A stretch of DNA of 17,125 nucleotides from Lachnospira sp. UBA4285 (GCA_002394965.1 DGVL01000023.1:1-17125), one strand, 5' to 3'; numbered from the stretch's first letter, positions 1 to 8,304 are shown. Notes: generated by a model from the sequence alone, not told the origin. Made by a program: numbers and translations.

Positions 1-557
1 GCATCGGTGACATCCTTGTTATAGATCATAGCCGGGCCGTTCATGCCGGCGCAGACCGCTACAAACTTGCCGTCAATGGTTCCGGCAGTCACCATGTTGG
101 AATCCCACTTGGAGCCATCCAGCGTGCCATCCGACACATACGGAGACAGATCCAGCAGCAGCCCGCTGTTTGCGTACTGCGTGATGTACTGGTAATCCAT
201 CTGCATGACATCCGGAAGCGAACCGCCGGCCGAGTTGGTGGCAAGTTTCTGCCAGTAGTCGGCCCACTGGGAGAACTGCCCGTCGATCGCAACGCCCGGA
301 TTCTCTGTCTGGTATTCGTTGATCGCGTTCTGGGTCTGCTCATTGCGGGTCTGATTGCCCCACCAGGAGAATGTCAGGTTCGTGCTTCCGGACGCGGAAG
401 AGGAACTCTTGGATGCAGCCGCTGTCGCAGCTGTAGTGCTGCCGGCCGCAGCGGACGCCCCGGTCGAAGCGGTGGACGTGCTGCTCCCGCAGCCTGCGAG
501 CAGGCCGGCGCCCATGAGGGCACTTGCCGCGGCGGCGAAAACTCTCTTGAATCTCAT
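1..557 (-). CDS. Sugar ABC transporter substrate-binding lipoprotein, partial (C-terminus beyond left edge)
   Basis: This is the N-terminal 185 residues of a family 1 extracellular solute-binding protein, which would capture a sugar outside the membrane and pass it to an ABC permease. The start is ATG at 557, preceded by GGAGG (AAGGAGGCAAT). A lipoprotein signal is clear: MRFKR, a hydrophobic stretch, then the lipobox LLAGC with the lipidated Cys at residue 23. A Ser/Thr/Ala-rich linker follows to about residue 57, and then the mature domain begins (LTFSWWGNQTRNEQT). The WWGNQ-R-N, W-DY, QYA-G-LLDL-PYV, GTIDGK and VCAG-N-PAMIYNK blocks match the complete lipoprotein at 8400-9782 almost position by position, so the two are paralogues. 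The sugar is unknown. The reading frame is open to the window edge, so nothing suggests truncation other than the window boundary. Confidence 0.93.
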   Translation of the reverse strand, partial: MRFKRVFAAAASALMGAGLLAGCGSSTSTASTGASAAAGSTTAATAAASKSSSSASGSTNLTFSWWGNQTRNEQTQNAINEYQTENPGVAIDGQFSQWADYWQKLATNSAGGSLPDVMQMDYQYITQYANSGLLLDLSPYVSDGTLDGSKWDSNMVTAGTIDGKFVAVCAGMNGPAMIYNKDVTD

Positions 558-595
558 ATTGCCTCCTTCAAAAGCCTTTCGGAATGATTTGTTAT

Positions 596-663
596 TGCAC
601 ATGTGCTGAATGTGCATTTCATCTGCCATGAATCATACAGGAATTTGCACAAAAAAATGTGCA
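596..663 (-). promoter_or_regulatory. Promoter/operator region of the left-edge lipoprotein gene with repeated TGCACA motifs
   Basis: Read on the minus strand, a -10-like TATGAT lies at 632-637 with no good -35. Where the -35 should be is an inverted repeat, TGCACA-N6-TGTGCA (646-663). Downstream, in the presumed 5' leader, lie GCACATGTGC (597-606, a perfect palindrome) and a further TGTGCA at 611-616, giving a second TGCACA-N9-TGTGCA pair (596-616). Five copies of the same 5-6 base half-site in 68 bp around a weak promoter suggest a DNA-binding regulator. Which one is unknown; the binding role is inferred. Confidence 0.45.
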
Positions 664-688
664 GAAAACTTACTCTTTTGCGGCAGGA

Positions 689-710
689 TTCCCGACAAAT
701 TTCACGGGAA
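689..710. promoter_or_regulatory. Dyad just after the glycosylase gene (weak terminator or operator)
   Basis: TTCCCG (689-694) and CGGGAA (705-710) form a dyad whose centre AAATTT is also symmetrical; 18 of 22 positions obey two-fold symmetry. It begins one base beyond the glycosylase stop codon. There is no T-run after it on the minus strand, so a rho-independent terminator is doubtful. An operator for the lipoprotein gene is equally possible. Confidence 0.3.
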
Positions 711-711
711 C

Positions 712-1539
712 TTACAGAAAGAGGCCGTCACGGCCGTGGCGGCGCGCATAGAAAAAGAGGTACTGCTGGGCGAGGCCCGGAGAGGCAATGCCGGCGAAGG
801 CGTCCGGGCAGCGTTTCTCTACCCGCCTGATCCAGACGTCAGCGGGGACGCGGTCCGTTCTTCCATATGCGAACAACATCACGCAGTCGGCCACCTTGAC
901 CCCGACTCCCTTCACGCGCATCAGCGCCGCCTGAAGAGCCGCATCATCCAGCCTGCCGGCGGCGGAAAGGTCAAGCTTTCCACTGCTTACTTTCTGGGCC
1001 GCGTCGTGAAGGTACCCGGCGCGATACCCCGTCCCGCATTGGGAGAGCTGCTGACCGGTGAGCTTCACAAGCACATCCGGCGCAGGGAGCTGCCGCAGAC
1101 CAGGAAGGCCGGTGCTTTCGGCGCGAGGGACGGGCTGTCCATAGTCTGAGAGCTTTGCAAGACAGGTTCGGATCGCCGGGATACTCTTTCTCTGGGACAC
1201 AATGAAGGAAACCAGCATCTCCCAGGGGTCCTGGCGCAGGACCCGCAGCCCCGCGCCTTCCCGTGCCGCCGCGGCGCTGATTCCGCCTTTTTTGTCCATC
1301 GCGCGCCGCAGCGGCCTGTAGTCCCTTCCCGCGTCAAAAAAGGCGCTCCAGAACGAGTCCCACGCCGTGGCCTCGCAGAACGCCTCGATGTGCCGCGGAT
1401 CCATCTGGCGCGCCACCAGTAGATTTCCAGATGACAGAAACCAGAAGTATCCGGGCTCTTTCATCTGTCCGCAGGAAAAAATCTGCCCGCTCTCCGCGAT
1501 TTTCATCAGATCGATTTCATCCGGGAATGCTGCAATCAT
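712..1539 (-). CDS. OGG1/AlkA-type DNA glycosylase (HhH-GPD), probable 8-oxoguanine glycosylase/AP lyase
   Basis: At 275 residues this fits the bacterial OGG1-like branch of the HhH-GPD superfamily, which removes oxidised or alkylated bases from DNA. The helix-hairpin-helix core is VKGVGVKVADC followed by VPADVW. It supplies Lys215, matching the Schiff-base lysine of OGG1 (motif VGTKVAD), and Asp234, the conserved catalytic aspartate of the superfamily (VPVDVH in OGG1). The presence of the lysine argues for a bifunctional glycosylase/lyase rather than a monofunctional AlkA. An SQRKSIPAIR segment near residue 115 corresponds to the conserved SxxNNI region of OGG1, here altered. The ATG overlaps the stop of the upstream hydrolase gene by 4 bases (ATGA), and GGGAG lies upstream, so translation is probably coupled. 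It is the last gene of the lacZ-hydrolase-glycosylase run. The substrate is inferred from family residues only. Confidence 0.88.
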   Translation of the reverse strand: MIAAFPDEIDLMKIAESGQIFSCGQMKEPGYFWFLSSGNLLVARQMDPRHIEAFCEATAWDSFWSAFFDAGRDYRPLRRAMDKKGGISAAAAREGAGLRVLRQDPWEMLVSFIVSQRKSIPAIRTCLAKLSDYGQPVPRAESTGLPGLRQLPAPDVLVKLTGQQLSQCGTGYRAGYLHDAAQKVSSGKLDLSAAGRLDDAALQAALMRVKGVGVKVADCVMLFAYGRTDRVPADVWIRRVEKRCPDAFAGIASPGLAQQYLFFYARRHGRDGLFL

Positions 1540-2768
1540 GCCTTTTCTCCCACGATGGCGGCGATCCCCTTTTTCTCAATGGAAAGTCCGTTCCTGTTCC
1601 AGGGATTGATGACCAAGCCGGACACGGCCTCGTCCCGCAGGCAGGCGTAGAAAAGATTGTCCATATACGCCAGAAGCACTTCTGCAGAAGCGTCTCCCCC
1701 TCCGGCGAGCTCCTGCCGGGAGGTAAAGACTGGGAGCATGGCCTCGCCCGACTCCCCGGCCAGAAGCCGCGGCACCTTCCCGCCCTTTTCATTTTCTTCA
1801 CAGGGCACCAGAAACTGCCCATCCTCGAACATCCGCGAGCGAAGCACCATGACGACATCCTGCCCCGAGGCACTGCCCTCCGCCACTTCCGGCAGAAGCA
1901 GCTCGATCCGGTCGTTGTCCGTGAGAGGCGTCGTGCCCTTGCGGCCGTGGTAACGGCGGGGCGCATGGCGGCGGAAGCGCTCCAGGACTTTGACCATCGG
2001 TCTGGAAAGGCGGCGTCTTCCTTCCCGCTTCAGATATTCCGGTATTCCAAAATACCCTTCCGCGACGGCTCCGGCGATGGCTGCCTGCGTGTCCGCGTCG
2101 CCTCCCAGCGACACCGCCAGCCGGACAGCATCCTCATAGGACTCCGCCGCGAAGAAGCACGCGAGCGCCTGCGGCACGCTCACCTGGCACGACGAGTCAA
2201 ACCGGCAGGATGTGCGGATTTCGTCCGGATCCCGGTTCAGGTCATACCCAAACCGTTCCGTGAGCGCCTGCCGGATTTCCTTTTTCGGCGCTCCGCTCCT
2301 GGCAAGAAACACAGCGAGCGCCACCGCCTGAGCGCCCTTGATTCCCTCCGGGTGGTTGTGCGTCACCTGCGCGCCCAGTTTTGCAAGCTCAAGTGCCGCC
2401 TCCTCACTACCCGCGAGCCACCCCGCCGGCGAGATCCGCATGGCCGATCCGTTTCCAAAACTGCCGTAAGGCTGCGGATCATCTGAGAAGATCCAGCTCT
2501 GAAACCATCCGCCGTACCCGGCGTCCGGGAAGCGCCTTCCCCAGGTCTGCATGCGCTCCACGATCCTTGTCCGGATACCTTCTGCATGCTCCTCCGGAGC
2601 GTCAAGCCAGTCGCCGGGGACGGACAAAAGCGCGTCGGAAAGCGCCACCGTCATGACCGTGTCATCTGTAAAGCGAGAGCCTTCCTCAAACAGATGAAAC
2701 TCCGTGGTCTTTACGGGCGCGCTCTCCCGCGTGCTTCCGATGATATCCCCGATGATGGCTCCAAGCAT
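1536..2768 (-). CDS. ADP-ribosylglycohydrolase (DraG/ARH-like) fused to an SseB-like domain
   Basis: The protein is 410 residues with two parts. Residues 1-265 form an ADP-ribosylglycohydrolase domain, whose family cleaves ADP-ribose from modified protein or related ADP-ribosyl groups using two metal ions. GDIIGS sits at the N-terminus, the metal-binding FTDDT is at residues 33-37, and GGDADT at 222-227 corresponds to the family's GGDTDT motif. All metal-ligand aspartates are present, so it looks active. Residues about 285-405 resemble the SseB N-terminal domain: FLVPC near 319, LPVFTS at 345-350 and GLVINPWN at 384-391. The ATG is preceded by GAGGAGAG. It lies 46 bp after lacZ and overlaps the glycosylase gene by 4 bases, so the three are probably co-transcribed. 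The family assignment of the first part is firm. The SseB label rests on motif memory, and the role of the fusion is unknown. Confidence 0.87.
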   Translation of the reverse strand: MLGAIIGDIIGSTRESAPVKTTEFHLFEEGSRFTDDTVMTVALSDALLSVPGDWLDAPEEHAEGIRTRIVERMQTWGRRFPDAGYGGWFQSWIFSDDPQPYGSFGNGSAMRISPAGWLAGSEEAALELAKLGAQVTHNHPEGIKGAQAVALAVFLARSGAPKKEIRQALTERFGYDLNRDPDEIRTSCRFDSSCQVSVPQALACFFAAESYEDAVRLAVSLGGDADTQAAIAGAVAEGYFGIPEYLKREGRRRLSRPMVKVLERFRRHAPRRYHGRKGTTPLTDNDRIELLLPEVAEGSASGQDVVMVLRSRMFEDGQFLVPCEENEKGGKVPRLLAGESGEAMLPVFTSRQELAGGGDASAEVLLAYMDNLFYACLRDEAVSGLVINPWNRNGLSIEKKGIAAIVGEKA

Positions 2769-2814
2769 ACTTCTCTCCTCTTAAGCGTTACACAGGTCAT
2801 CCTGCCCTGGCTCG

Positions 2815-5800
2815 TCAGATTCCCTTTATATCCAGTTCAATCGCAAGTGGTCTGCTGTTGTCGATCCGGTACTCGGGAAGCGTCTCGGCACCCCAGGAGT
2901 CGTCCCCGCCGACGCCCATCTGCATCCCGACGCGGACAAACGTCTTTAAGACAGGCGGCAGCTCATTGCCGTGCGCCGCAGCGTCGATCATCGCCGGACT
3001 GTAGGGCAGCGCCGAGAATCCAAGCCCGTGGCAGGCAAAACGCAGACCGCGCCCGCGCGCGTCCGTCACTTCGGCGATTCGCACGTCCTCTTTCCAGCCG
3101 CACTCCTGCGGCACCAGATACGGTGCGAAATTATCCGCGGCGCGGTTTCTGTAGATGCCGAGCTTCGCGCCCTTGCGGTCCGCATAAGTTTCCTCCGGGC
3201 CGCGGCCGTACCATGCGATCCGGTCATAGTCCGCGTCCATGGCAAAAAGCATCGAAAGCTCCGGGAGCTCGCCCACCGCGTCGGACGCCGGCAGCGCGAG
3301 CTTAACATGCAGACTTCCGTCAGGGCGCACCGTATAGGTCAGCTTCGCGTCAAGCTCCGGCTTCACCGGCAGATGCAGCGTGTACGTCACGAAGACGAGC
3401 CCGTCTTTCTCCCTCACCTCTGCCGGCGTGCTGCGCCGGCCGTGCATGTATTTGGCCGACACATAATCAGAGGCAGCCTTCCACTGTCCGGCCCTGTATC
3501 CGAGCTGGCAGCCCATGTCGTTGTCCGTGAGCGGCCGCCAGAAATTCGGTCTCGGGATATCCGCTGTCAGAAGCTCCCTGCCTCCCCAGCAGTAGGAGGC
3601 CAGTCCCCCCGCGATGTCCGAGAACAGAATCCGGAAATTATCCCCCACAACACCGGTGTTGAAAGTGCCTCTGATCACGGTGAGTCCCTCAACACCATTC
3701 ATCTTCCTGGCAAATGGCTGTACCGCCCTTGCGTCAGCAAGCGCGTACGCCTGCCCGGCATTCTCCGGCATCCGGCCGAACGCCGCCTGTCCCCAGGCGA
3801 TCTCATACCCCGCGGACGCCCAGCTGGTATCCTCTTTCAAGCGCAGCGATACCGTGACGATGTACTCGGCAGCCGCCTCGCCCCGGCCATCCTCTGAGGG
3901 CACTGCAAAGGGCAGCGGGAAGCTCCCGGTCTCAAGCGGCGCCACGTCTGTCTCCACCGTCTCTTCCCGGATGAGCGCGCCATCTCTCAGGAGAGACACG
4001 ACGCATCGGTAAGCACCGGAGCGTGTGAACAGGCATCCGTTCTGAAGGGTGAAGTTCTCCCGGGTAATGCTGATGCGGAAGTCCTGATACACATGGCGGA
4101 CTTCCTGCATCTTCGGGGAAGCCTTCCGGCCCTTCGCGAAGCACAGACCGTTTCCGCTGAAGTTATAGTCGGTGGGGCGCTCGCCGTGATCACCGCCGTA
4201 CCCCTGGAACTCGCGGCCGTTGCGGTCGCGCATGGTCAGGCTCTGGTCGATGTAATCCCAGATAAACCCACCCTGATACAGCGGCTCCTCCCAGGTCAGA
4301 TCTGTGTACTTGCGGATTCCGCCGCAGGAGTTGCCCATGGCATGAGAATACTCGCAGGAGATATACGGCTTGTCGCGGTGTTCCTTAAGGTAATCCCGGA
4401 TGCCGTCCGCCGGTTCGTACATCGTGCTCACGATGTCGCTGGTCTGCGGATAGCGGGGATCTCTCTGCACGCCCTCATAGTGCACGATCCGGCTTCCATC
4501 CCACGCGCGGAAATCCTGAGACATAATGAACAGATCCCGTCCGCCGTAGGACTCGTTTCCAAGCGACCAGATGAGGACTGACGGGTGATTGCGGTCGCGC
4601 ATCATCATGTTCCGGCCGCGGTCCAGGATAAGTTCCAGAAACTCCGGCCGATCGCCCGGCACAGCCACCTTCTGCTGCTCCTGTACGCCGCCGGCGTCAA
4701 ACGCCCACGACCCGTGCGTCTCCAGATTCGTCTCGTCCAGCACATAGATCCCGTACTCGTCGCACAGCCGGTAGAACACCGTCTGGTTCGGGTAATGGCT
4801 GGTCCGCACGGCGTTGATGTTGCTGCGCTTCATCGTGATAATATCCTGCCGGATCTCCTCCTGACTCAGGCACCTGCCGGCCTCCGATCCGAACTCGTGC
4901 CGGTCGGCGCCGTGCAGAACGATCCGCTTCCCGTTCAGAAGCATCAGTCCGTCCCGGATAAGCAGTGTGCGGAATCCTGTTCTTTGCTTCACAACTTCCT
5001 GCAGTGTGCCGCTCTCATCATAGATGAACAGCAGACAGGTGTAGAGGTACGGATCCTCGGCGCTCCAGAGCCGCACGTCCGGCACTTTCACGCGGATCTC
5101 TGTCTGCTCCTGCAGCGCACCTTCCGATACCGCCGCCGCATGCCCGGCCGCGTCGAGCACCTTCAGCACAAAGCGGCCCACGGTTTTTCCGGCGCTTGCC
5201 GTTCTTTCCGGCTGCGCTTCCCCCGCCTGCTCTTCCGCCGTGAAGGGACGGAAGGCCTCCGGACGGCCTGTTTTAAGCAGCAGCGTCATCTCGCCATCTT
5301 TAAAGGCGTCATCCGGGCGCGCCGTGACGCAGAGGTCTCGCACGTGCACATCCGGGACAGTAAAAAGATATACATCCCGGAACAGACCGGAAAAGCGGAA
5401 AAAATCCTGGTCCTCGCACCAGCTGCCGGCTGTCCACTTGAAGACGGCTGCCGCCAGCTTGTTCTCGCCCTCCTGAAGGTACGGCGTCAGCTCAAACTCC
5501 GAGGGTGTAAACGTGTCCTCCCGGTAGCCGACGTAGTGGCCGTTGAGCCAGAGCGCGATACCGCTCTCCGCCCCCTGAAAAGAGATGTAGACCGGCCGCC
5601 CGGAGAGTTCCTGCGGCAGCGTGAAGTACTTCACATACTGCGCCGTCGGATTGAACGCCTCCGGGATCTCCCCCGGTCTGACTTTCTGCAGGCCGTCCCA
5701 GGGGTACTCATAATTGGCGTACTGCGGCTTGTCGTACCCTTCCATCTGGATGTGGGCCGGAACCCGGATGTCATCCCAGCTGTGGCAGTCTACCTGCGCG

Positions 5801-6018
5801 CTGTAGAACTGCGGCACGATAAGCGACGGGTTCTTTGCGTATGAAAACTTCCACAGACCGTTCAGCAGATACTTGAAATCTGAAAGCGCATTCCCCCTGG
5901 CGGCCTCCTCCGAAGAATAATATTCCTGATCCGAGTGGGGCATAATGGAATTCTGCTGGAAGATGCGCGGATTGCTTACAATTCCAAAGTCAAATTCTTG
6001 GTTCCTTTTCCCGTTCAT
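2815..6018 (-). CDS. lacZ: Beta-galactosidase, glycoside hydrolase family 2 (LacZ type)
   Basis: This is a 1067-residue cytoplasmic beta-galactosidase with no signal peptide, slightly longer than the 1024 residues of E. coli LacZ. Domain order is a sugar-binding jelly roll (about 50-220, with FQGAESG, WLNGHYVGY and FSGLFRDVYL), an immunoglobulin-like domain (to about 340), the TIM barrel (about 345-640), a second Ig-like segment, and the C-terminal beta-sandwich (RPLTDNDMG near 840, AWYGRGPEETYADR). Catalytic residues are visible: acid/base Glu489 in WSLGNE and nucleophile Glu556 in CEYSHAMGNS; the DETNLETHG loop is also conserved. AAGGAGAG precedes the ATG at good spacing. Its neighbours are a GPH symporter upstream and the hydrolase and glycosylase genes downstream. 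It probably hydrolyses lactose or other beta-galactosides imported by the symporter. The exact natural substrate is not determined by sequence. Confidence 0.97.
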   Translation of the reverse strand: MNGKRNQEFDFGIVSNPRIFQQNSIMPHSDQEYYSSEEAARGNALSDFKYLLNGLWKFSYAKNPSLIVPQFYSAQVDCHSWDDIRVPAHIQMEGYDKPQYANYEYPWDGLQKVRPGEIPEAFNPTAQYVKYFTLPQELSGRPVYISFQGAESGIALWLNGHYVGYREDTFTPSEFELTPYLQEGENKLAAAVFKWTAGSWCEDQDFFRFSGLFRDVYLFTVPDVHVRDLCVTARPDDAFKDGEMTLLLKTGRPEAFRPFTAEEQAGEAQPERTASAGKTVGRFVLKVLDAAGHAAAVSEGALQEQTEIRVKVPDVRLWSAEDPYLYTCLLFIYDESGTLQEVVKQRTGFRTLLIRDGLMLLNGKRIVLHGADRHEFGSEAGRCLSQEEIRQDIITMKRSNINAVRTSHYPNQTVFYRLCDEYGIYVLDETNLETHGSWAFDAGGVQEQQKVAVPGDRPEFLELILDRGRNMMMRDRNHPSVLIWSLGNESYGGRDLFIMSQDFRAWDGSRIVHYEGVQRDPRYPQTSDIVSTMYEPADGIRDYLKEHRDKPYISCEYSHAMGNSCGGIRKYTDLTWEEPLYQGGFIWDYIDQSLTMRDRNGREFQGYGGDHGERPTDYNFSGNGLCFAKGRKASPKMQEVRHVYQDFRISITRENFTLQNGCLFTRSGAYRCVVSLLRDGALIREETVETDVAPLETGSFPLPFAVPSEDGRGEAAAEYIVTVSLRLKEDTSWASAGYEIAWGQAAFGRMPENAGQAYALADARAVQPFARKMNGVEGLTVIRGTFNTGVVGDNFRILFSDIAGGLASYCWGGRELLTADIPRPNFWRPLTDNDMGCQLGYRAGQWKAASDYVSAKYMHGRRSTPAEVREKDGLVFVTYTLHLPVKPELDAKLTYTVRPDGSLHVKLALPASDAVGELPELSMLFAMDADYDRIAWYGRGPEETYADRKGAKLGIYRNRAADNFAPYLVPQECGWKEDVRIAEVTDARGRGLRFACHGLGFSALPYSPAMIDAAAHGNELPPVLKTFVRVGMQMGVGGDDSWGAETLPEYRIDNSRPLAIELDIKGI

Positions 6019-6039
6019 GCGTGGTTTCTCTCCTTGACT

Positions 6040-6053
6040 ACTTTCCCGAAAGT
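6040..6053. promoter_or_regulatory. Short palindrome in the lacZ leader
   Basis: ACTTTC-CC-GAAAGT is a 6-bp inverted repeat with a 2-bp spacer just upstream of the lacZ Shine-Dalgarno sequence. Such a dyad between promoter and ribosome binding site could be an operator. The loop is too small for a useful RNA hairpin. Low confidence. Confidence 0.3.
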
Positions 6054-6080
6054 TCTTCCCTCCGAAATCGTTCTTCTTTT

Positions 6081-6089
6081 AGTATGCCA
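6081..6089 (-). promoter_or_regulatory. Possible extended -10 promoter for lacZ
   Basis: On the minus strand TGG-CATACT forms a TGn extended -10 about 63 bp upstream of the lacZ start, on the lacZ side of the terminator at 6101-6132. No convincing -35 is seen; the -35 position falls inside the terminator stem. It is the best candidate promoter for the lacZ-hydrolase-glycosylase run. Confidence 0.35.
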
Positions 6090-6100
6090 CAGACGTGAAA

Positions 6101-6132
6101 GAAGCGGGAGGTTATTTTTAATCTCCCGCTTC
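6101..6132 (-). terminator. Hairpin terminator after the symporter gene
   Basis: A perfect 10-bp stem, GAAGCGGGAG / CTCCCGCTTC, encloses a 12-base AT-rich loop about 60 bp past the symporter stop. On the minus strand it is followed by only TTT, so it is a weaker rho-independent signal. Some read-through into lacZ is likely, which would couple the symporter and lacZ transcripts. Confidence 0.6.
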
Positions 6133-6193
6133 ACATTTTCCATATTTGTTTACCGCTGGCACAGAGTGCGGATGAGTCCGTGATGCCTGTTTT

Positions 6194-7555
6194 TCACGCG
6201 TCTTTCTTCGGCACGATGATGCCAAGAATCTTCTTCTCGTCATACCGGGACAGAATCACCGCGCCCAGCAGGCAGATGACCGTCGCGGTGATGGCGGCGA
6301 TGCGGTATCCGAGTCCCGTGGCCGGGCTTATGGATGCAAAGGCCGTGAACAGCAGCATCGACAGGCTCTGTCCCATCTTGAATGCAAAGGTTCTGGCCGC
6401 AAAGAACATGCCTTCGCGCTTCTCGCCGGTCACCATCGCGTCCGCCTGGGCGATGTCGGCCACGATCGCCTGCGGCAGAATACCGAGGATCGCCATCGGG
6501 AAAGCCGCCACGGCGACCACCAGCACACCCCAGACCATGCCTCCGGGTCCGAAAAGCCCGGACATGGCCGTCACAATGTAGGCGCAGGACAGGCCGGTGA
6601 AGCCAATCAGCACCAGTTTCTTCTTGTTCAGCCGGTGCGCCAGCATATTGACCAGCGGATAGCAGGCAAAGGACAGCAGCGTCATCGCGATGTACAGAAT
6701 TGTCGTCATCGTCTCCGGCAGCTTCATCAGCGTCGTGATGAAGAACGGCAGGCCGGTTTGAAAAATCGTCAGGGCGACGAAGTACAGAACGTCCGATCCG
6801 ACGAACACCCGGAAATCCCGGTTCTTGAATGTCTTGGCGAGTGAGGAGAACGCATTGTCCTCTGACGGAGCCGCCTTGATGTAATCCTTCTCCCGGATCG
6901 TGAATGTCGGCACAAACAGAGCCACAAGCCCGACCGCCGCCAGAATGGCGAATGTAGCCCGGATCGCCCCGACGCGCCCCAGAATGGGTGTCAGCGGTCC
7001 CCAGATATAGGGCGCCGCATAGCCGATGGCACTCCCCAGCAGAAACGTCACGCTGATGTAGGTGGAAATGCTGATCCTCGTGTCCTGTGTCGTGCCAAGC
7101 TCTGAGATCAGCGCGTTGTAAGGCGTGCAGTACGTCGTCATGAACAGATAGAACAGCAGCAGCGTCACGAGAAGCCAGACACCGTTCAAACCGGATATGC
7201 CATTCACGGGTGTCCAGAAGACCAGCACCGTGATGAGAGCGAACGGAATCGCGATACGGCGCATGAACGGGATCCGGCGCCCCTCCGGATTCTTCGAGCG
7301 GTCGGAGAGATTCGCGATCAGCGGATCGGTGACGGCGTCAAAAATCCGCCCGACAGCGGCAATGGCGCCTATGATAGTGGCCACGCCGAGTATAACGCGC
7401 CCCTGTGGAATAAAAAGTGTCTGTCCCGCCGCCTGCGACGCCTCGTCCGGCTGATAGAAATACACCAGCCAGTTGGTGATCAGAGCAGACAGAAGGCTCC
7501 AGCCGAACTGCCCGACGGCAAAGCACCACATCTTCCCTTTCGTGAGTTTCTTCAT
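6194..7555 (-). CDS. GPH-family (MelB-like) sugar:cation symporter
   Basis: This is a 453-residue integral membrane protein with about 12 hydrophobic segments, a major-facilitator-type transporter of the glycoside-pentoside-hexuronide:cation symporter family. The signature after helix II is DAVTDPLIANLSDRS, followed by GRRIPFM. It contains the two aspartates that in MelB lie in helix II and take part in cation and sugar binding (MelB motif DAxxDP). TTYCTPYNAL near residue 140 is another family marker. The ATG overlaps the TetR stop by 4 bases (ATGA), so the two are translated from one message. A hairpin follows, then lacZ. Together with lacZ this suggests import of lactose or a related beta-galactoside driven by H+ or Na+. 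Raffinose- or melibiose-type alpha-galactosides are less likely, since no alpha-galactosidase gene is present. Confidence 0.94.
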   Translation of the reverse strand: MKKLTKGKMWCFAVGQFGWSLLSALITNWLVYFYQPDEASQAAGQTLFIPQGRVILGVATIIGAIAAVGRIFDAVTDPLIANLSDRSKNPEGRRIPFMRRIAIPFALITVLVFWTPVNGISGLNGVWLLVTLLLFYLFMTTYCTPYNALISELGTTQDTRISISTYISVTFLLGSAIGYAAPYIWGPLTPILGRVGAIRATFAILAAVGLVALFVPTFTIREKDYIKAAPSEDNAFSSLAKTFKNRDFRVFVGSDVLYFVALTIFQTGLPFFITTLMKLPETMTTILYIAMTLLSFACYPLVNMLAHRLNKKKLVLIGFTGLSCAYIVTAMSGLFGPGGMVWGVLVVAVAAFPMAILGILPQAIVADIAQADAMVTGEKREGMFFAARTFAFKMGQSLSMLLFTAFASISPATGLGYRIAAITATVICLLGAVILSRYDEKKILGIIVPKKDA

Positions 7556-8148
7556 GATTCTTTCCCTCTTTTTTCTTCCGGATGCGCCAGGATGCCGTCG
7601 ACAAGAAGATCTGTGACTTCCTGAAGCCCTTCGCGGTATGTCATCGCATTTTTCTTCAGAATGTCCCGGCGAAAAAACTGCTCCAGCGCCAGCTCATACA
7701 TCATCTTGAATATCGGGATCGAAAAGGGCCGCACGCAGCCCTCCGCAACTCCCTGCTCAAGCAGCCGTATGGTCGGTTCCCAGCCGTTCTCCAGATATTG
7801 TTCCACTCTTGTGTATATCTTCGGATACGTCTCCCGCAGCACATAGAGATTCTCCAGACTCACGCCCTGCAGCTGCTCCGGGAACGCCGCCAGAAGCGCC
7901 CGGATCCGCCCCGGCGTGTCCAGTCCCGGTTCCGCCAGCGCGGCTGCCTCGCTCTCCTTCACCGATGCGAAACAATAGTCCACCATCTGATTCAGAAGAT
8001 CCTCCTTGCTTTCAAACAGCACGTAGAGCGTCTTCTTGCTCATCCCCAGCTTCCGGGCCAGACTGTTCATGGTGAATTTCAGACCGTATTCGTTAAACAA
8101 GTCAATAACTGCCATCAGAACTTTTCTTTTCGTATCTTCTGTATCCAC
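7552..8148 (-). CDS. TetR/AcrR-family transcriptional regulator
   Basis: The 198-residue protein has a TetR-type helix-turn-helix at about residues 8-52 (IDLFNEYGLKFTMNSLARKL, then GMSKKTLYVLFESKEDLL). The C-terminal helical domain of about 140 residues is variable, as expected for a ligand-sensing region. The start is GTG at 8148; just upstream is an unusual run of seven G (AGGGGGGGACTCC) acting as the Shine-Dalgarno. The next in-frame Met would delete part of the HTH. It overlaps the symporter gene by 4 bases and diverges from the lipoprotein gene at 8400. It probably represses its own operon and perhaps the divergent lipoprotein gene, with a galactoside or metabolite as inducer. This is inferred from gene order and the inverted repeats at 8191-8218 and 8351-8368. 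Confidence 0.9.
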   Translation of the reverse strand: MDTEDTKRKVLMAVIDLFNEYGLKFTMNSLARKLGMSKKTLYVLFESKEDLLNQMVDYCFASVKESEAAALAEPGLDTPGRIRALLAAFPEQLQGVSLENLYVLRETYPKIYTRVEQYLENGWEPTIRLLEQGVAEGCVRPFSIPIFKMMYELALEQFFRRDILKKNAMTYREGLQEVTDLLVDGILAHPEEKRGKES

Positions 8149-8190
8149 GGAGTCCCCCCCTGTTCTTCAGCCTCTGCGGCCGGATCCTGT

Positions 8191-8218
8191 GGAAACCACT
8201 GCTACACTTCTGGTTTCC
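8191..8218. promoter_or_regulatory. Inverted repeat at the TetR transcription start (candidate operator)
   Basis: GGAAACCA (8191-8198) and TGGTTTCC (8211-8218) are perfect 8-bp arms separated by 12 bp. They lie directly downstream of the minus-strand -10 at 8222-8227, covering the expected transcription start, where an autoregulatory TetR operator is common. It could alternatively fold as a leader RNA hairpin. Confidence 0.45.
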
Positions 8219-8221
8219 TCT

Positions 8222-8250
8222 ATCATAGTCTCTGTGATTTTAGTTATCAA
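8222..8250 (-). promoter_or_regulatory. Sigma-A promoter of the tetR-symporter operon
   Basis: On the minus strand TTGATA (8245-8250) and TATGAT (8222-8227) are separated by exactly 17 bp, a close match to the vegetative consensus. The expected start near 8215 leaves a leader of about 65 nt before the GTG start. Confidence 0.75.
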
Positions 8251-8304
8251 GAAATGAAAATGAACATATTTTTATACGATTATTGTGCATTTTGTATGGA
8301 ATTA

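Noticed and set aside
4585..5844. Long plus-strand open frame (419 codons) opposite lacZ
   Set aside because: Its codons mirror the GC-rich third positions of lacZ, the product is Arg/His/Leu-rich without recognisable motifs, and lacZ is intact on the other strand. The same holds for the plus-strand frames at 1431-2486 and 2971-3897.
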